Positions 1 through 9,674 of a stretch of 64,000 bases of DNA are shown here, one piece after another (positions within the stretch are counted from its first letter, which is position 1; every line of letters starts with the position of its first letter). The DNA is from Rhodopseudomonas palustris. GTDB lineage: Bacteria; Pseudomonadota; Alphaproteobacteria; Rhizobiales; Xanthobacteraceae. The stretch covers positions 1,240,001 through 1,304,000 of the forward strand of contig NZ_CP140155.1 of assembly GCF_034479375.1 (NCBI RefSeq), given 5' to 3'. Below the pieces are notes generated by a model that was not told where the DNA came from, searched no databases, and saw nothing but the letters and a program-made list of their open reading frames with translations. Made by a program: the position numbers and the translations under genes.

Positions 1-1215
1 TATCTCGACGACGGCGACTGGGTGGTGCTGACCCGGAAGGGCGCGGAAGTTCATGACGCCAAGGGCGATATCGTCCAGCGCGGCGTCATGAAATCCGGCG
101 CGTCGTCCTTCGTCGTCGACAAGGCGAACTACCGTCACTTCATGGCGAAGGAAATCCACGAACAGCCGGAAGTCGTCGGCCATACGCTGGCGCGCTATCT
201 CGACATGGCGACCGAGCAGGTCTCGCTGCCGGCGAAGTTGCCGTTCGACTTCAAGGATATCCAGCGGATCTCGATCACCGCCTGCGGCACCGCGAACTAC
301 GCCGGCTATATCGGCAAATACTGGTTCGAGCGGTTCGCGCGGCTGCCGGTCGAGATCGATATCGCCTCCGAGTTCCGCTATCGCGAGGCGCCGCTGCGCA
401 AGGGCGATCTGGCGATCTTCATCTCGCAGTCCGGCGAGACCGCCGACACGCTGGCGGCGCTGCGCTACGCCAAGGAGCAGGGGCTGCACACGCTGTCGGT
501 CGTCAACGTGCCGACCTCGACGATCGCCCGTGACAGCGAAACGGTGATGCCGACGCTGGCCGGCCCGGAAATCGGCGTGGCCTCGACCAAGGCGTTCACC
601 TGCCAGCTCACGGTGCTGGCGGCGCTGGCAGTGGCGGCGGGCCGGGCCCGCGGCGAATTGTCTGCGCAGGACGAAACCAAGCTGGTCCACGGCTTGATCG
701 AATTGCCGCGGCTGATGGCGGCCGCGCTCGCGACCGAGCATCAGGTCGAACGGCTGGCGCGCGACATCGCCAAGTCGCAGGACGTCCTCTATCTCGGCCG
801 CGGCACCAGCTATCCGCTGGCGCTCGAGGGTGCGCTGAAGCTCAAGGAAATCTCCTACATTCACGCCGAAGGTTACGCCGCCGGCGAGCTCAAGCATGGT
901 CCGATCGCGCTGATCGACGAGAAAATGCCGGTGGTGGTGATCGCGCCGTATGATCGCGTGTTCGAAAAGACCGTGTCGAACATGCAGGAGGTCGCTGCCC
1001 GCGGCGGCCGGATCATCCTGATCACCGACGCCAAGGGCGCCGAGGAGGCGACGGTGGAGTCACTGGTGACCATCGTGATGCCGGACATGGCGGCGGCGTT
1101 CACGCCGCTGGTGTATGCGATCCCGGTGCAACTGCTCGCCTACCATACGGCCGTCGTGATGGGGACCGACGTCGACCAGCCGCGCAATCTGGCGAAGTCG
1201 GTGACCGTCGAATAG
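1..1215 (+). CDS. glmS: glutamine-fructose-6-phosphate aminotransferase, 3' part
   Basis: GlmS makes glucosamine-6-phosphate from fructose-6-phosphate and glutamine, the entry step to UDP-GlcNAc for peptidoglycan and lipid A. The reading frame is open from base 1, so the gene begins outside the window and the N-terminal glutaminase domain with its catalytic cysteine is missing here. What remains is the end of the glutaminase part and two SIS sugar-isomerase domains, with the SQSGETADT and LKLKEISYIHAEGYAAGELK motifs. The C-terminus DQPRNLAKSVTVE is the family's usual ending. A glmS ribozyme or upstream riboswitch cannot be judged because the 5' end is not present. Confidence 0.95.
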   Translation, partial: YLDDGDWVVLTRKGAEVHDAKGDIVQRGVMKSGASSFVVDKANYRHFMAKEIHEQPEVVGHTLARYLDMATEQVSLPAKLPFDFKDIQRISITACGTANYAGYIGKYWFERFARLPVEIDIASEFRYREAPLRKGDLAIFISQSGETADTLAALRYAKEQGLHTLSVVNVPTSTIARDSETVMPTLAGPEIGVASTKAFTCQLTVLAALAVAAGRARGELSAQDETKLVHGLIELPRLMAAALATEHQVERLARDIAKSQDVLYLGRGTSYPLALEGALKLKEISYIHAEGYAAGELKHGPIALIDEKMPVVVIAPYDRVFEKTVSNMQEVAARGGRIILITDAKGAEEATVESLVTIVMPDMAAAFTPLVYAIPVQLLAYHTAVVMGTDVDQPRNLAKSVTVE

Positions 1216-1248
1216 GCGTAGGCGGCCGTTCTATCCACACCCCGGCTG

Positions 1249-1277
1249 TTGTTGAGGTGACACTAAACCCCTATATC
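1249..1277 (+). promoter_or_regulatory. candidate sigma-70 promoter for the DUF502 gene
   Basis: TTGTTG at 1249-1254 and TATATC at 1272-1277 are separated by 17 bp. They lie about 140 bp upstream of the next gene, in a 202-bp gap. This is a match by eye only. Confidence 0.3.
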
Positions 1278-1417
1278 GGGGACGTGCGGCACGGGCGCTC
1301 GGCCCGGTCCGGGCGGAGCACTCCGATCGGGTCATACGGGCCGGTCATTGTCTGCTAGGCTGGACGAGCGCATCGTGGCTTTGCTGCGAATTTGGATGTT
1401 TTCGACCTGGAAGCCTG

Positions 1418-2203
1418 ATGAACGATCAACCAAGCCTGGATCTCGGTGAGAACGTCCCGGACCCGCCGCGTGGGTTCATGGGCCGCGTTCGGAATTACTT
1501 CCTAACTGGTCTGGTGGTCGCAGGCCCGGTCGCGATCACCTTCTATCTGACCTGGTGGTTCGTGAACTGGGTCGACGGCTTTGTCCGTCCACTGGTGCCG
1601 CCGGATTACCGCCCCGAGACCTACCTGCCGTTCGCGATCCCGGGCTCGGGCCTGGTCGTGGCCTTCGTCGCGCTGACGCTGCTCGGCTTCCTCACCGCCA
1701 ATCTGATCGGACGATCGCTGGTCGATCTCGGCGAGCGGCTGCTCGGCCGGATGCCGGTGGTGCGCGCGATCTATCGCGGCCTGAAGCAGGTGTTCGAGAC
1801 GCTGTTCTCGGGCAACGGCTCCAGCCTGCGCAAGGTCGGCCTGGTGGAGTTTCCGTCGCCGGGGATGTGGTCGATCGTGCTGATCTCGCTGCCACCGAAC
1901 AAGGAAGTCGCGACGCGGATTCCCAGCCAGGACGAGCACATCTCGGTGTTCCTGCCGTGCGCCCCGAACCCGACCACGGGCTTCTTCTTCTACGTGCCCA
2001 AGAGCAAGGTCATCAGTGTCGACATGAGCGCCGAAGAGGCGGCGACCCTGATCATGTCCGCGGGCGTGGTGCAGCCGGGCTCCGATCCGCAGCGCAAGAT
2101 CGCGGCGCTCGCCGCCACCGCGCTGGCCGCCAAGAAGGCCGCCGGCGAGCCGGAATCGGCGTTCTCGCGACGCCGGATCAAGGCGCCCGACACGGTCGGG
2201 TGA
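1418..2203 (+). CDS. DUF502 family membrane protein
   Basis: A 261-residue protein of the DUF502 family, whose function is not established. Two hydrophobic segments at about residues 28-50 and 74-96 should span the inner membrane, with a conserved loop (IPGSGL) between them. A soluble C-terminal part of about 160 residues carries family features such as GFFFYVPKSKV. The start at 1418 gives MNDQPSLDLG and places the first membrane segment near residue 28, as is usual. It lies downstream of glmS in its own unit and converges on recG. No catalytic motif is visible, so no function is proposed. Confidence 0.85.
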   Translation: MNDQPSLDLGENVPDPPRGFMGRVRNYFLTGLVVAGPVAITFYLTWWFVNWVDGFVRPLVPPDYRPETYLPFAIPGSGLVVAFVALTLLGFLTANLIGRSLVDLGERLLGRMPVVRAIYRGLKQVFETLFSGNGSSLRKVGLVEFPSPGMWSIVLISLPPNKEVATRIPSQDEHISVFLPCAPNPTTGFFFYVPKSKVISVDMSAEEAATLIMSAGVVQPGSDPQRKIAALAATALAAKKAAGEPESAFSRRRIKAPDTVG

Positions 2204-2254
2204 GGACAGCCGTCCGGCGCGGCCGCAAAAGCACCGCAAAGATCGTCCGCTTTT

Positions 2255-2293
2255 GTCATTCCGGGGCGCGCGATAGCGCGAACCCGGAATGAC
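2255..2293. repeat. palindromic intergenic repeat between DUF502 gene and recG
   Basis: GTCATTCCGGG-type arms at 2255-2266 and 2283-2293 pair around a core containing GCGCGCGATAGCGCG. It sits between two convergent genes, so it could act as a bidirectional terminator. Elements of this kind are common between genes in Bradyrhizobium and Rhodopseudomonas genomes. Confidence 0.6.
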
Positions 2294-2301
2294 GATGGCT
2301 A

Positions 2302-4404
2302 CTAACCGGCGCCGAGCAGCGGGATCGCCTCGTCGCGTTCGTAGAGATACAGCAGGCAGCGCAGCGCTTCGCCCGATGAACCTTCCAGCTTCGGGTTGTC
2401 TTTGAGGATGCGCATCGCCTCGTCGCGCGCCTGGGTGACGAGTTGGCCGTGCACCTCGGAGCGCGCGATCCGGTAGCCGGGCAGGCCGCTCTGGCGGGTG
2501 CCGAGGACGTCGCCTTCTCCGCGCAGCTTGAGATCTTCCTCGGCGATGCGGAAGCCGTCGGCGGTCTCGCGGATCACCCGCAGCCGCGCCGCCGACATCT
2601 CGCCGAGCGGCTCGCGGTACAACAGCAGACAGGTCGAGGCCTCGCTGCCGCGGCCGATCCGGCCGCGCAATTGGTGCAGTTGCGCCAGCCCGAAGCGCTC
2701 GGCGTTCTCGATCACCATGATGCTGGCTTCGGGCACATCGACGCCGACCTCGACGACGGTGGTCGCCACCAGCACGCTGATTTCGCCGCCGGCGAATTGC
2801 GCCATCACGCGGTCCTTGTCGGCGCCCTTCATCCGGCCATGGACCAGGCCGACCTGATCGTCGCCGAAGCGTTGCCACAACGACTCGAAGCGCTGTTCGG
2901 CGTCGGTCAGTTTGACGTTTTCGGATTCCTCGACCAGCGGGCAGATCCAGTACACGCGCTTGCCGGCGGCGATGGCGCGACCGATGCCGTCGATCACTTC
3001 GGGCAGCCGGCTGTCGGTGAGTGCGCGGGTGTCGATCGGTTGCCGGCCGGCCGGCTTCTCGCGTAGTTCGGAGACGTCCATGTCGCCGAAATAGGTCAGT
3101 ACCAGCGTGCGCGGAATCGGCGTGGCACTCAGCACCAGCACGTCGACGGCGTCGCCTTTCGAGGTCAGCGCCAGCCGCTCGCGGACGCCGAAACGGTGCT
3201 GCTCGTCGACCACGGCGAGCGCCAGCGATTTGTAGATCACGTCGTCCTGGATCAGCGCGTGGGTTCCGACCAGGAAGTCGATCTCGCCGCGTTCGAGCCG
3301 CGCCAGCAGTTCGCGGCGCTCCTTGCCTTTCTCGCGGCCGGTGAGGATCGCCACGCTCATCCCGGCGCGCTCGGCCAAAGGCGCGATGGTCTTGATGTGC
3401 TGGCGCGCGAGGATCTCGGTCGGCGCCATCAGCGCGGCCTGTTTGCCCGCCTCGGCCACGGCGGCGGCGGCCAGCAGCGCCACCACGGTCTTGCCGGAGC
3501 CGACGTCGCCCTGCAGCAGCCGCAGCATCCGCACCGGCTGGGTGAGATCCCCGGCGATTGCGGCCGCCGCTTCCTGCTGCGACGTCGTCAGCGCATAGGG
3601 CAGCGCGTCGATGATCTTGTGACGCAGCCTGCCGTCGCCGGCATTGCGCGCGCCGGCCGGCCGACGGAGCTGCGCGCGGACCAGCGCCAGCGCCAATTGG
3701 CCTGCGAGCAGTTCGTCATAAGCCAGCCGCGACCAGAACGGGCCGTCGGGCAGGATGTCGGTCGGCTCATTCGGAACATGGACGCGCTGCAGGGACTCCG
3801 CGAAGGGAGGAAAATTGCAGCGCCGCAGCACCTCGGGGCTGATCCATTCCGGCAGCGCCGGCAATTTGGTCAGCGCCTGCGCCACCGCGCGGCGCAGCGA
3901 ACCGATCGCCAGCCCCTCGGTGAGCGGATACACCGGATCGATCTTCGGGAGTTTCGCGAAGCCTTCCTCGTCGACGACGCGGTCCGGATGCACGATCTGC
4001 AGCGTGCCGTCGTAGAGCTGCCCGGTGCCGGAGACGTAGCGCTTGGCTCCGACCGGTAGCAGCTTCTCGACGAATTCCGGCTTTGCCCGGAAGAACGTCA
4101 GGATCACGTCGCCGGTGCCGTCGCTGGCATACACCAGATACGGCGCGCGCGAGCGGCCGGGCGGCGGGGGCCGATGGCGATCGACGGTGACTTCGAGCGT
4201 CACCACGGTGCCGGGCTCGGCGTCGCGGATTTTGGGCCGGGAGCGTCGGTCGATGACGCTGACCGGCAGATGCAGCAGCAGATCGACCAGCCGCGGAGTG
4301 TCGTCGCGGTCGAGCAGATAACGGAACAGCTTGTCCTGCTTCGGACCGACGCCGGAGAGGCCGGTGACCGGCGCGAACAGGGGATTGAGCAGAGCAGGGC
4401 GCAT
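2302..4404 (-). CDS. recG: ATP-dependent DNA helicase RecG
   Basis: RecG reverses stalled replication forks and migrates Holliday junctions. The 700-residue length is normal for the family. In order come an N-terminal wedge/OB domain (about 55-150), helicase domain 1 with Walker A GDVGSGKT at 299-306 and Walker B-type DEQH at 401-404, then helicase domain 2 with ATTVVEVGVDVPEA and QLRGRIGRG. I chose the ATG at 4404 (MRPALLNPLF) because the frame runs further upstream only through unconserved sequence that overlaps the sdhE leader. It is divergent from sdhE-mfd, so two genome-maintenance genes flank the shared promoter region. Confidence 0.95.
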   Translation of the reverse strand: MRPALLNPLFAPVTGLSGVGPKQDKLFRYLLDRDDTPRLVDLLLHLPVSVIDRRSRPKIRDAEPGTVVTLEVTVDRHRPPPPGRSRAPYLVYASDGTGDVILTFFRAKPEFVEKLLPVGAKRYVSGTGQLYDGTLQIVHPDRVVDEEGFAKLPKIDPVYPLTEGLAIGSLRRAVAQALTKLPALPEWISPEVLRRCNFPPFAESLQRVHVPNEPTDILPDGPFWSRLAYDELLAGQLALALVRAQLRRPAGARNAGDGRLRHKIIDALPYALTTSQQEAAAAIAGDLTQPVRMLRLLQGDVGSGKTVVALLAAAAVAEAGKQAALMAPTEILARQHIKTIAPLAERAGMSVAILTGREKGKERRELLARLERGEIDFLVGTHALIQDDVIYKSLALAVVDEQHRFGVRERLALTSKGDAVDVLVLSATPIPRTLVLTYFGDMDVSELREKPAGRQPIDTRALTDSRLPEVIDGIGRAIAAGKRVYWICPLVEESENVKLTDAEQRFESLWQRFGDDQVGLVHGRMKGADKDRVMAQFAGGEISVLVATTVVEVGVDVPEASIMVIENAERFGLAQLHQLRGRIGRGSEASTCLLLYREPLGEMSAARLRVIRETADGFRIAEEDLKLRGEGDVLGTRQSGLPGYRIARSEVHGQLVTQARDEAMRILKDNPKLEGSSGEALRCLLYLYERDEAIPLLGAG

Positions 4405-4559
4405 CGAACCGGCTCGGTTGGGCGGACATTTGCGGCAGGCTTGAATGCATTTCGCGCCGATTGCAATGCGCCAGGGCGGGCTGACATCGGCTGCGCCGAC
4501 CGCTATATCAACCCCGCCCGGCACGTCCGGGCTTTCCGCGTTTAGCAAGGTTTCCAACG

Positions 4560-4850
4560 ATGACCGGTACGACACGATCGAGCGGTGGCCTCGACGACCG
4601 CCGCAAACGGCTCCTGTTCCGCTGCTGGCACCGCGGCACGCGCGAGATGGACCTGATTCTCGGTCAGTTCGCCGACGCCGAGATCGGGACGCTGAAGGAC
4701 GCCGAACTGGACGAGCTGGAGCGGCTGATCGAGCTCAACGACCACGACCTGTACAACGCGGTGGCGGGCGCGGACACGCTGCCCGCCGAGTTCAAAAACG
4801 GGCTGTTCGACCGGATCAAGACCTACGGCCATCAGGGCGACCCGGCATGA
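4560..4850 (+). CDS. sdhE: FAD assembly factor SdhE (DUF339)
   Basis: SdhE is a small cytoplasmic protein that promotes covalent FAD attachment to succinate dehydrogenase (and fumarate reductase). The protein has 96 residues, typical of the family. The signature RGxxE is seen as RGTRE at residues 25-29, followed by the conserved helical stretch with ELDELERLIELNDHDLYN. Its TGA stop overlaps the ATG of mfd (ATGA at 4847-4850), so the two are probably translationally coupled although they act in unrelated processes. Confidence 0.93.
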   Translation: MTGTTRSSGGLDDRRKRLLFRCWHRGTREMDLILGQFADAEIGTLKDAELDELERLIELNDHDLYNAVAGADTLPAEFKNGLFDRIKTYGHQGDPA

Positions 4851-7800
4851 AGGCGCCGTCACGATCGCCCGCGGAATTGCTGGCGCCCGGCCGCGCGCTG
4901 ACCTTCGCCAATGTCGCCGAGGGCGCCGAGGGGCTGATCGTCTCCGATCTGGCGCGCGCGGTCGCGGCGAAGCCGAAGCCGCCGGCGGTCAGCCTCGCGG
5001 TGATCTGCCGCGACGGCCCGCGGATGCAGGCGCTCGCGCGCAGTCTGGAGTTCTTCGCGCCCGACGTCGCGGTGATGCAGTTCCCGGCGTGGGACTGCCA
5101 GCCCTATGACCGCGTCTCGCCGCATGCCGGCATTCTCGCGCAGCGCGTCACCGCGCTGGCGCGGCTGTCGCGTTTGGCGGGCTCCGACAAGCCGTTGATC
5201 GTGCTGACCACGGTCAATGCCGCGGTGCAGCGGGTGCCGGTGCGCGACGTGATCGCCGCGCAGGCGCTGTCGGTCGCGCCGGGCAATGTGGTGCCGATGG
5301 ACTCGGTCGTCGCCTGGCTCGAGCACAATGGCTACAGCCGCGCCTCGACGGTGCGCGAGCCCGGCGAATACGCGGTGCGCGGCGGCATCCTCGATCTGTT
5401 TCCGGCCGGGCTGGAAATGCCGGTGCGGTTCGACTTCTTCGGCGACCAGCTCGAATCGATCCGCACCTTCGATGCCGAGACCCAGCGCACGCAGCATTCG
5501 ATGCGCGGCCTCGATCTGGTGCCGGTGTCGGAATTCCAGCTCGTCACCGAAACCATCCGCCGCTTCCGGATGGGCTACGTCGCAGCCTTCGGCGCGCCGG
5601 ATCGCGACGACCAGCTCTACACCGCGATCAGCGAAGGCCGCCGCCATCCCGGCATGGAGCACTGGCTGCCGCTGTTCCAGGAGCGGATGGACACGCTGTT
5701 CGACTATCTGCCCGGCGCGCCGGTGGCGATCGAGCCACAAAGCGAGGACGCCGTGCGCGAGCGCTTCGAGCAGATCGCCGATTACTACGAGGCGCGGCGC
5801 GAGGCGATGGACCAGCCGGGCTCGGGCGCGATCTACAAGCCGCTGCCGCCGGATCAGCTCTATCTCACCGACAAGGAATGGGCCGCGCGGCTGGAAGGCA
5901 CGTCGCTGGCGCGGCTGACGCCGTTCGCCGTGCCCGACGATGCCGGTGGCTCGGTGATCGACGCCGGCGCGCGCGCCGGGCGCAGCTTCGCGCCGGAGCG
6001 CGCCGACACCAGCGTCAACGTCTTCGAGAAGCTGGTCGCCCATGTGCAGTCGCTGCAGGCGGCGCGCAAGAAGGTGGTGATCGCGCTGTGGAGCGAAGGC
6101 TCGCGCGACCGCATGGCGAGCATGCTGAAGGACCACAAGCTCGTCCATCTCACCAGCGTCAATTCCTGGCGCACGGTGCAGGCGACGCCGCGCAACGAGG
6201 CGATGCTGGCGGTGGTCGGCCTCGAATCCGGCTTCGAGACCGATGCGTTCGCGGTGATCACCGAACAGGACGTGCTCGGCGACCGCCTTGTGCGGCAGCG
6301 CAAGTCGGCCAAGAAGCTCGACAACTTCATCTCCGAGGTCACCAGTCTCGCCACCGGCGACATCGTCGTCCATGTCGAGCACGGCATCGGCCGCTTCATC
6401 GGGCTGCAGACGCTGGAGGTCGGCGGCGCGCCGCACGACTGCGTCGAACTGCATTACGCCAACGACACCAAGCTGTTTCTTCCCGTCGAGAACATCGAAC
6501 TGCTGTCGCGCTACGGCTCCGACGGCACCACTGTCGAACTCGACAGGCTCGGCGGCTCGGGCTGGCAGGCGCGCAAGGCCAAGCTGAAGAACCGCATCCG
6601 CCAGATCGCCGGCGAACTGATCAAGGTCGCGGCCGAGCGGCATCTGCGCGAGGCGCCGAAGCTGCATGTCGAGCCGCATCTTTACGACGAATTCTGCGCG
6701 CGCTTCCCCTATGAGGAGACCGAGGATCAGCTCGCGGCGATCAATGCCGCACTCGGCGATCTCGAACGCGGCATGCCGATGGATCGCCTGGTCTGCGGCG
6801 ACGTCGGCTTCGGCAAGACCGAAGTGGCGCTGCGCGCGGCCTTCGCGGTGGCGCTCGACGGCAAGCAGGTCGCCGTGGTGGTGCCGACCACGCTGCTGGC
6901 GCGGCAGCACGCCAAGACCTTCACCGAGCGCTTTCGCGGCTTTCCGGTGAATGTCGGCCAAGCGTCGCGGCTGGTGTCGCCGAAGGAACTGACGCAGGTC
7001 AAGAAGGGCCTGGCCGAAGGCCAGATCGACATCGTCGTCGGCACCCACGCGCTGCTCGGCAAGGCGATCAAGTTCAAGGATCTCGGCCTCGTCGTGGTCG
7101 ACGAGGAACAGCATTTCGGCGTCACCCACAAGGAGAAGCTGAAGCAGTTGCGCGCCGAGGTCCACGTGCTGACGCTGAGCGCGACGCCGATCCCGCGCAC
7201 GCTGCAACTCGCCATGACCGGCGTGCGCGACCTGTCGATCATCGCGTCGCCGCCGGTGGATCGGCTCGCGGTGCGCACCTTCGTCGCCCCGCACGATCCA
7301 TTGATGATCCGCGAGGCGCTGCTGCGCGAGCGCTATCGCGGCGGACAGGCGTTCTACGTCGTGCCGCGGATCGACGACCTCGCCGAGGTCAAGGACTTCC
7401 TCGACAAGCACGTCCCAGAGATGAAAGTCGCGGTCGCCCACGGCCAGATGCCGCCGACGGTGATCGAGGACATCATGTCGGCGTTCTACGACGGCAAATA
7501 CGACATCCTGCTGTCGACCACCATCGTCGAATCCGGCCTCGACATTCCGAACGCCAATACGCTGATCGTGCACCGCGCCGACATGTTCGGGCTGGCGCAA
7601 TTGTATCAGCTCCGCGGCCGCGTCGGCCGCTCGAAACTGCGCGCCTACGCGCTGTTCACGCTGCCGCAGCACAACATCACCGCGCAGGCGGAGCGGCGGC
7701 TGAAGGTGCTGCAATCGCTGGAGACGCTCGGCGCCGGCTTTCAGCTCGCCTCACACGACCTCGACATCCGCGGCGCCGGCAATCTGCTGGGCGAAGAGCA

Positions 7801-8365
7801 GTCCGGCCACATCAAGGAAGTCGGCTTCGAGCTGTATCAGCAGATGCTGGAGGAGGCGATCACCAACCTCAAGGCCGGCGTCGTCGAGCCGGTCGCCGAC
7901 CGTTGGTCGCCGCAGATCACCATCGGCATGCCGGTGCTGATCCCGGAAGACTTCGTCAACGATCTGTCGGTGCGGCTGTCGCTGTATCGAAGGCTCGCCG
8001 ATCTCGACAGCGACGAGGAGATCGAGAACTTCGCCGCCGAGCTGCGCGACCGGTTCGGGCCGTTGCCGGACGAGGTGCGCTATCTGTTCAAGGTCGCGGC
8101 GATCAAGGCGTATTGCCGGCACGCCAATGTCGAGAAGGTCGATGCCGGCCCGAAGGGCGTGGTCATCACCTTCCGCGACAACGCGTTCGCGCATCCGGAC
8201 CGGCTGGTGACCTTCATCAAGCGCCATGGCGACGCCGCCAAGGTTCGTCCGGATATGAAGGTGGTGTTCTTCCAGGTCTGGAAGACGCCGGAGGAGCGGC
8301 TCGCCGGCACCACCGATATCATGAAACAGCTCGCCGAACTGGCCGAAGCCAAGAAGGCGGCGTGA
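4847..8365 (+). CDS. mfd: transcription-repair coupling factor Mfd
   Basis: Mfd displaces RNA polymerase stalled at DNA lesions and recruits UvrA for transcription-coupled nucleotide excision repair. The 1172-residue protein has an N-terminal UvrB-like module, an RNA-polymerase-interaction domain near residues 500-600, a RecG-like translocase with Walker A GDVGFGKT at about 651 and DEEQHFG at about 751, and a C-terminal TRCF domain. The start ATG at 4847 (MKAPSRSP) overlaps the sdhE stop; the frame is open further upstream but that part is the sdhE gene read in another frame. No anomaly in length or motifs. Confidence 0.96.
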   Translation: MKAPSRSPAELLAPGRALTFANVAEGAEGLIVSDLARAVAAKPKPPAVSLAVICRDGPRMQALARSLEFFAPDVAVMQFPAWDCQPYDRVSPHAGILAQRVTALARLSRLAGSDKPLIVLTTVNAAVQRVPVRDVIAAQALSVAPGNVVPMDSVVAWLEHNGYSRASTVREPGEYAVRGGILDLFPAGLEMPVRFDFFGDQLESIRTFDAETQRTQHSMRGLDLVPVSEFQLVTETIRRFRMGYVAAFGAPDRDDQLYTAISEGRRHPGMEHWLPLFQERMDTLFDYLPGAPVAIEPQSEDAVRERFEQIADYYEARREAMDQPGSGAIYKPLPPDQLYLTDKEWAARLEGTSLARLTPFAVPDDAGGSVIDAGARAGRSFAPERADTSVNVFEKLVAHVQSLQAARKKVVIALWSEGSRDRMASMLKDHKLVHLTSVNSWRTVQATPRNEAMLAVVGLESGFETDAFAVITEQDVLGDRLVRQRKSAKKLDNFISEVTSLATGDIVVHVEHGIGRFIGLQTLEVGGAPHDCVELHYANDTKLFLPVENIELLSRYGSDGTTVELDRLGGSGWQARKAKLKNRIRQIAGELIKVAAERHLREAPKLHVEPHLYDEFCARFPYEETEDQLAAINAALGDLERGMPMDRLVCGDVGFGKTEVALRAAFAVALDGKQVAVVVPTTLLARQHAKTFTERFRGFPVNVGQASRLVSPKELTQVKKGLAEGQIDIVVGTHALLGKAIKFKDLGLVVVDEEQHFGVTHKEKLKQLRAEVHVLTLSATPIPRTLQLAMTGVRDLSIIASPPVDRLAVRTFVAPHDPLMIREALLRERYRGGQAFYVVPRIDDLAEVKDFLDKHVPEMKVAVAHGQMPPTVIEDIMSAFYDGKYDILLSTTIVESGLDIPNANTLIVHRADMFGLAQLYQLRGRVGRSKLRAYALFTLPQHNITAQAERRLKVLQSLETLGAGFQLASHDLDIRGAGNLLGEEQSGHIKEVGFELYQQMLEEAITNLKAGVVEPVADRWSPQITIGMPVLIPEDFVNDLSVRLSLYRRLADLDSDEEIENFAAELRDRFGPLPDEVRYLFKVAAIKAYCRHANVEKVDAGPKGVVITFRDNAFAHPDRLVTFIKRHGDAAKVRPDMKVVFFQVWKTPEERLAGTTDIMKQLAELAEAKKAA

Positions 8366-8386
8366 GCGTCGGCGACGGCGCGGCTG

Positions 8387-9610
8387 TCAGGAGGCCGCGC
8401 GTCTTGTGTCGAGCTTGGTCAGCCGCGACAGGATCGTGCGGGCGGAATCGTCCGGCATCAACGTCGAGAGCTGAACGTCGGGATCGATCCGGCCCTCGCG
8501 CCGGCTGGAATGCGAGGTTTGCTTCATCACCGCGGTGAGGCGCCGGGCGATCGCCTGCGCGCTGCGGAGATCGGCGTCTGCGAACACCACGAGGATGCTG
8601 CCGTCGGCTTGCAGGACGCCGAAATCCATTTTGCGCATCAGCCGGCTGACGATCCGCGCGGTGTCGAACAGGACGCGCTGGTCGGCCCGGTTGAACGTGA
8701 ACTTCGCCACCGACAAGCCACCGCCGCGCGCCTGCGCGTGATAAACGGCGGTGGCGAAATCGCGTTCGAATGCGCTAGGTGTGAGCAGGCCGCTGCGTGG
8801 ATCGATCAGGCCGCCGGCGTCCAGCGATCGTAGCGTGCGGCCGAGCCGCGCCTCGAAGGCGTGCTGGCGGACCAGCGGCAGCGCGTCGGCCACGATGCGC
8901 GCCGGATCGCCCTGGGCGAAATCGAGATTGGGCAGGTCGACGTGATGGTCGGGCGCAGGCACCGTGACCACCACCGGAAGATTGCGGAAGCGGGGGTCCT
9001 CGGCCAGCACGGTCAGGAACGCATCGACCACGCGGGGGCTGAACCCTTCGGCCAGGATGATGCCGTCGAGGTCGCGGGCATTGAGGTGCTTTGCCGCCGC
9101 TTCGATCGACAGCGCGCCGACCACGCCGACGCGTTCGCCGAGCGCCACCGACAATGCCGGATAGGCCGCGCCGCGACCGATCAGCAGCACGGTGGCATCC
9201 TGTATCGGATCGCTGTCGGGGGTGCGAGGCACGTCGCCATCGTCGATCAGGCGCCGCAGCGTGGTGGCGTGCAGGGTGCGGACGCGAAGCGCCGCGCGGA
9301 GCCGGGCCGCAAGGCGCGCGAAATCGCCACCCTCGAAGCCGATCGCATTGTCCGGCAGGACGCCACGTGGATCGAGGGCGATCAGCGGCACATAAGGTTG
9401 GATCGCTTCGATCTGCTTGGCCAATATTCCGAGCGAGGTGCCGGTCGCGCCGTTGGCGATCACCGCCGAAGGCTGCAGCCGCGCGACCGCGGCGCCGGCC
9501 TCGAGCCAGCCGGTCGTTACCGCGGGTGATAACCGGGCATCCGCGAGGGCCGACAGAATCGGCGAGGTGTCGTTGCCTGAAACGACGAGGATGGGCGCGT
9601 GATACGACAT
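8387..9610 (-). CDS. PleD-like protein with degenerate receiver and GGDEF domains
   Basis: The 407-residue protein appears to have two receiver-like regions (about 5-115 and 138-250) and a C-terminal GGDEF-fold region (about 265-385), the layout of the cell-cycle diguanylate cyclase PleD. The GGDEF fold is recognised from DPRSGLLTPSAFERDF at 270-285, which resembles the usual D-x-LTGL-NR-x-F helix. Where the active-site RxGGDEF should be the sequence reads LQADGSILVVF (333-343), so it should not make cyclic di-GMP. A phospho-acceptor aspartate in the usual place is not obvious in either receiver-like region. It ends 21 bp from mfd in convergent orientation. A role in binding or scaffolding is possible but is inference. 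Confidence 0.65.
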   Translation of the reverse strand: MSYHAPILVVSGNDTSPILSALADARLSPAVTTGWLEAGAAVARLQPSAVIANGATGTSLGILAKQIEAIQPYVPLIALDPRGVLPDNAIGFEGGDFARLAARLRAALRVRTLHATTLRRLIDDGDVPRTPDSDPIQDATVLLIGRGAAYPALSVALGERVGVVGALSIEAAAKHLNARDLDGIILAEGFSPRVVDAFLTVLAEDPRFRNLPVVVTVPAPDHHVDLPNLDFAQGDPARIVADALPLVRQHAFEARLGRTLRSLDAGGLIDPRSGLLTPSAFERDFATAVYHAQARGGGLSVAKFTFNRADQRVLFDTARIVSRLMRKMDFGVLQADGSILVVFADADLRSAQAIARRLTAVMKQTSHSSRREGRIDPDVQLSTLMPDDSARTILSRLTKLDTRRAAS

Positions 9611-9674
9611 CTCTGAGAGCCGGTTCTTCGCTGTCGACAGCGTCCGACCCTAGTTCGTCACCCTTAATGCGAGG

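Noticed and set aside
4859..7714. 951-codon open frame opposite mfd
   Set aside because: Same explanation: antisense shadow of a complete mfd with all helicase motifs.
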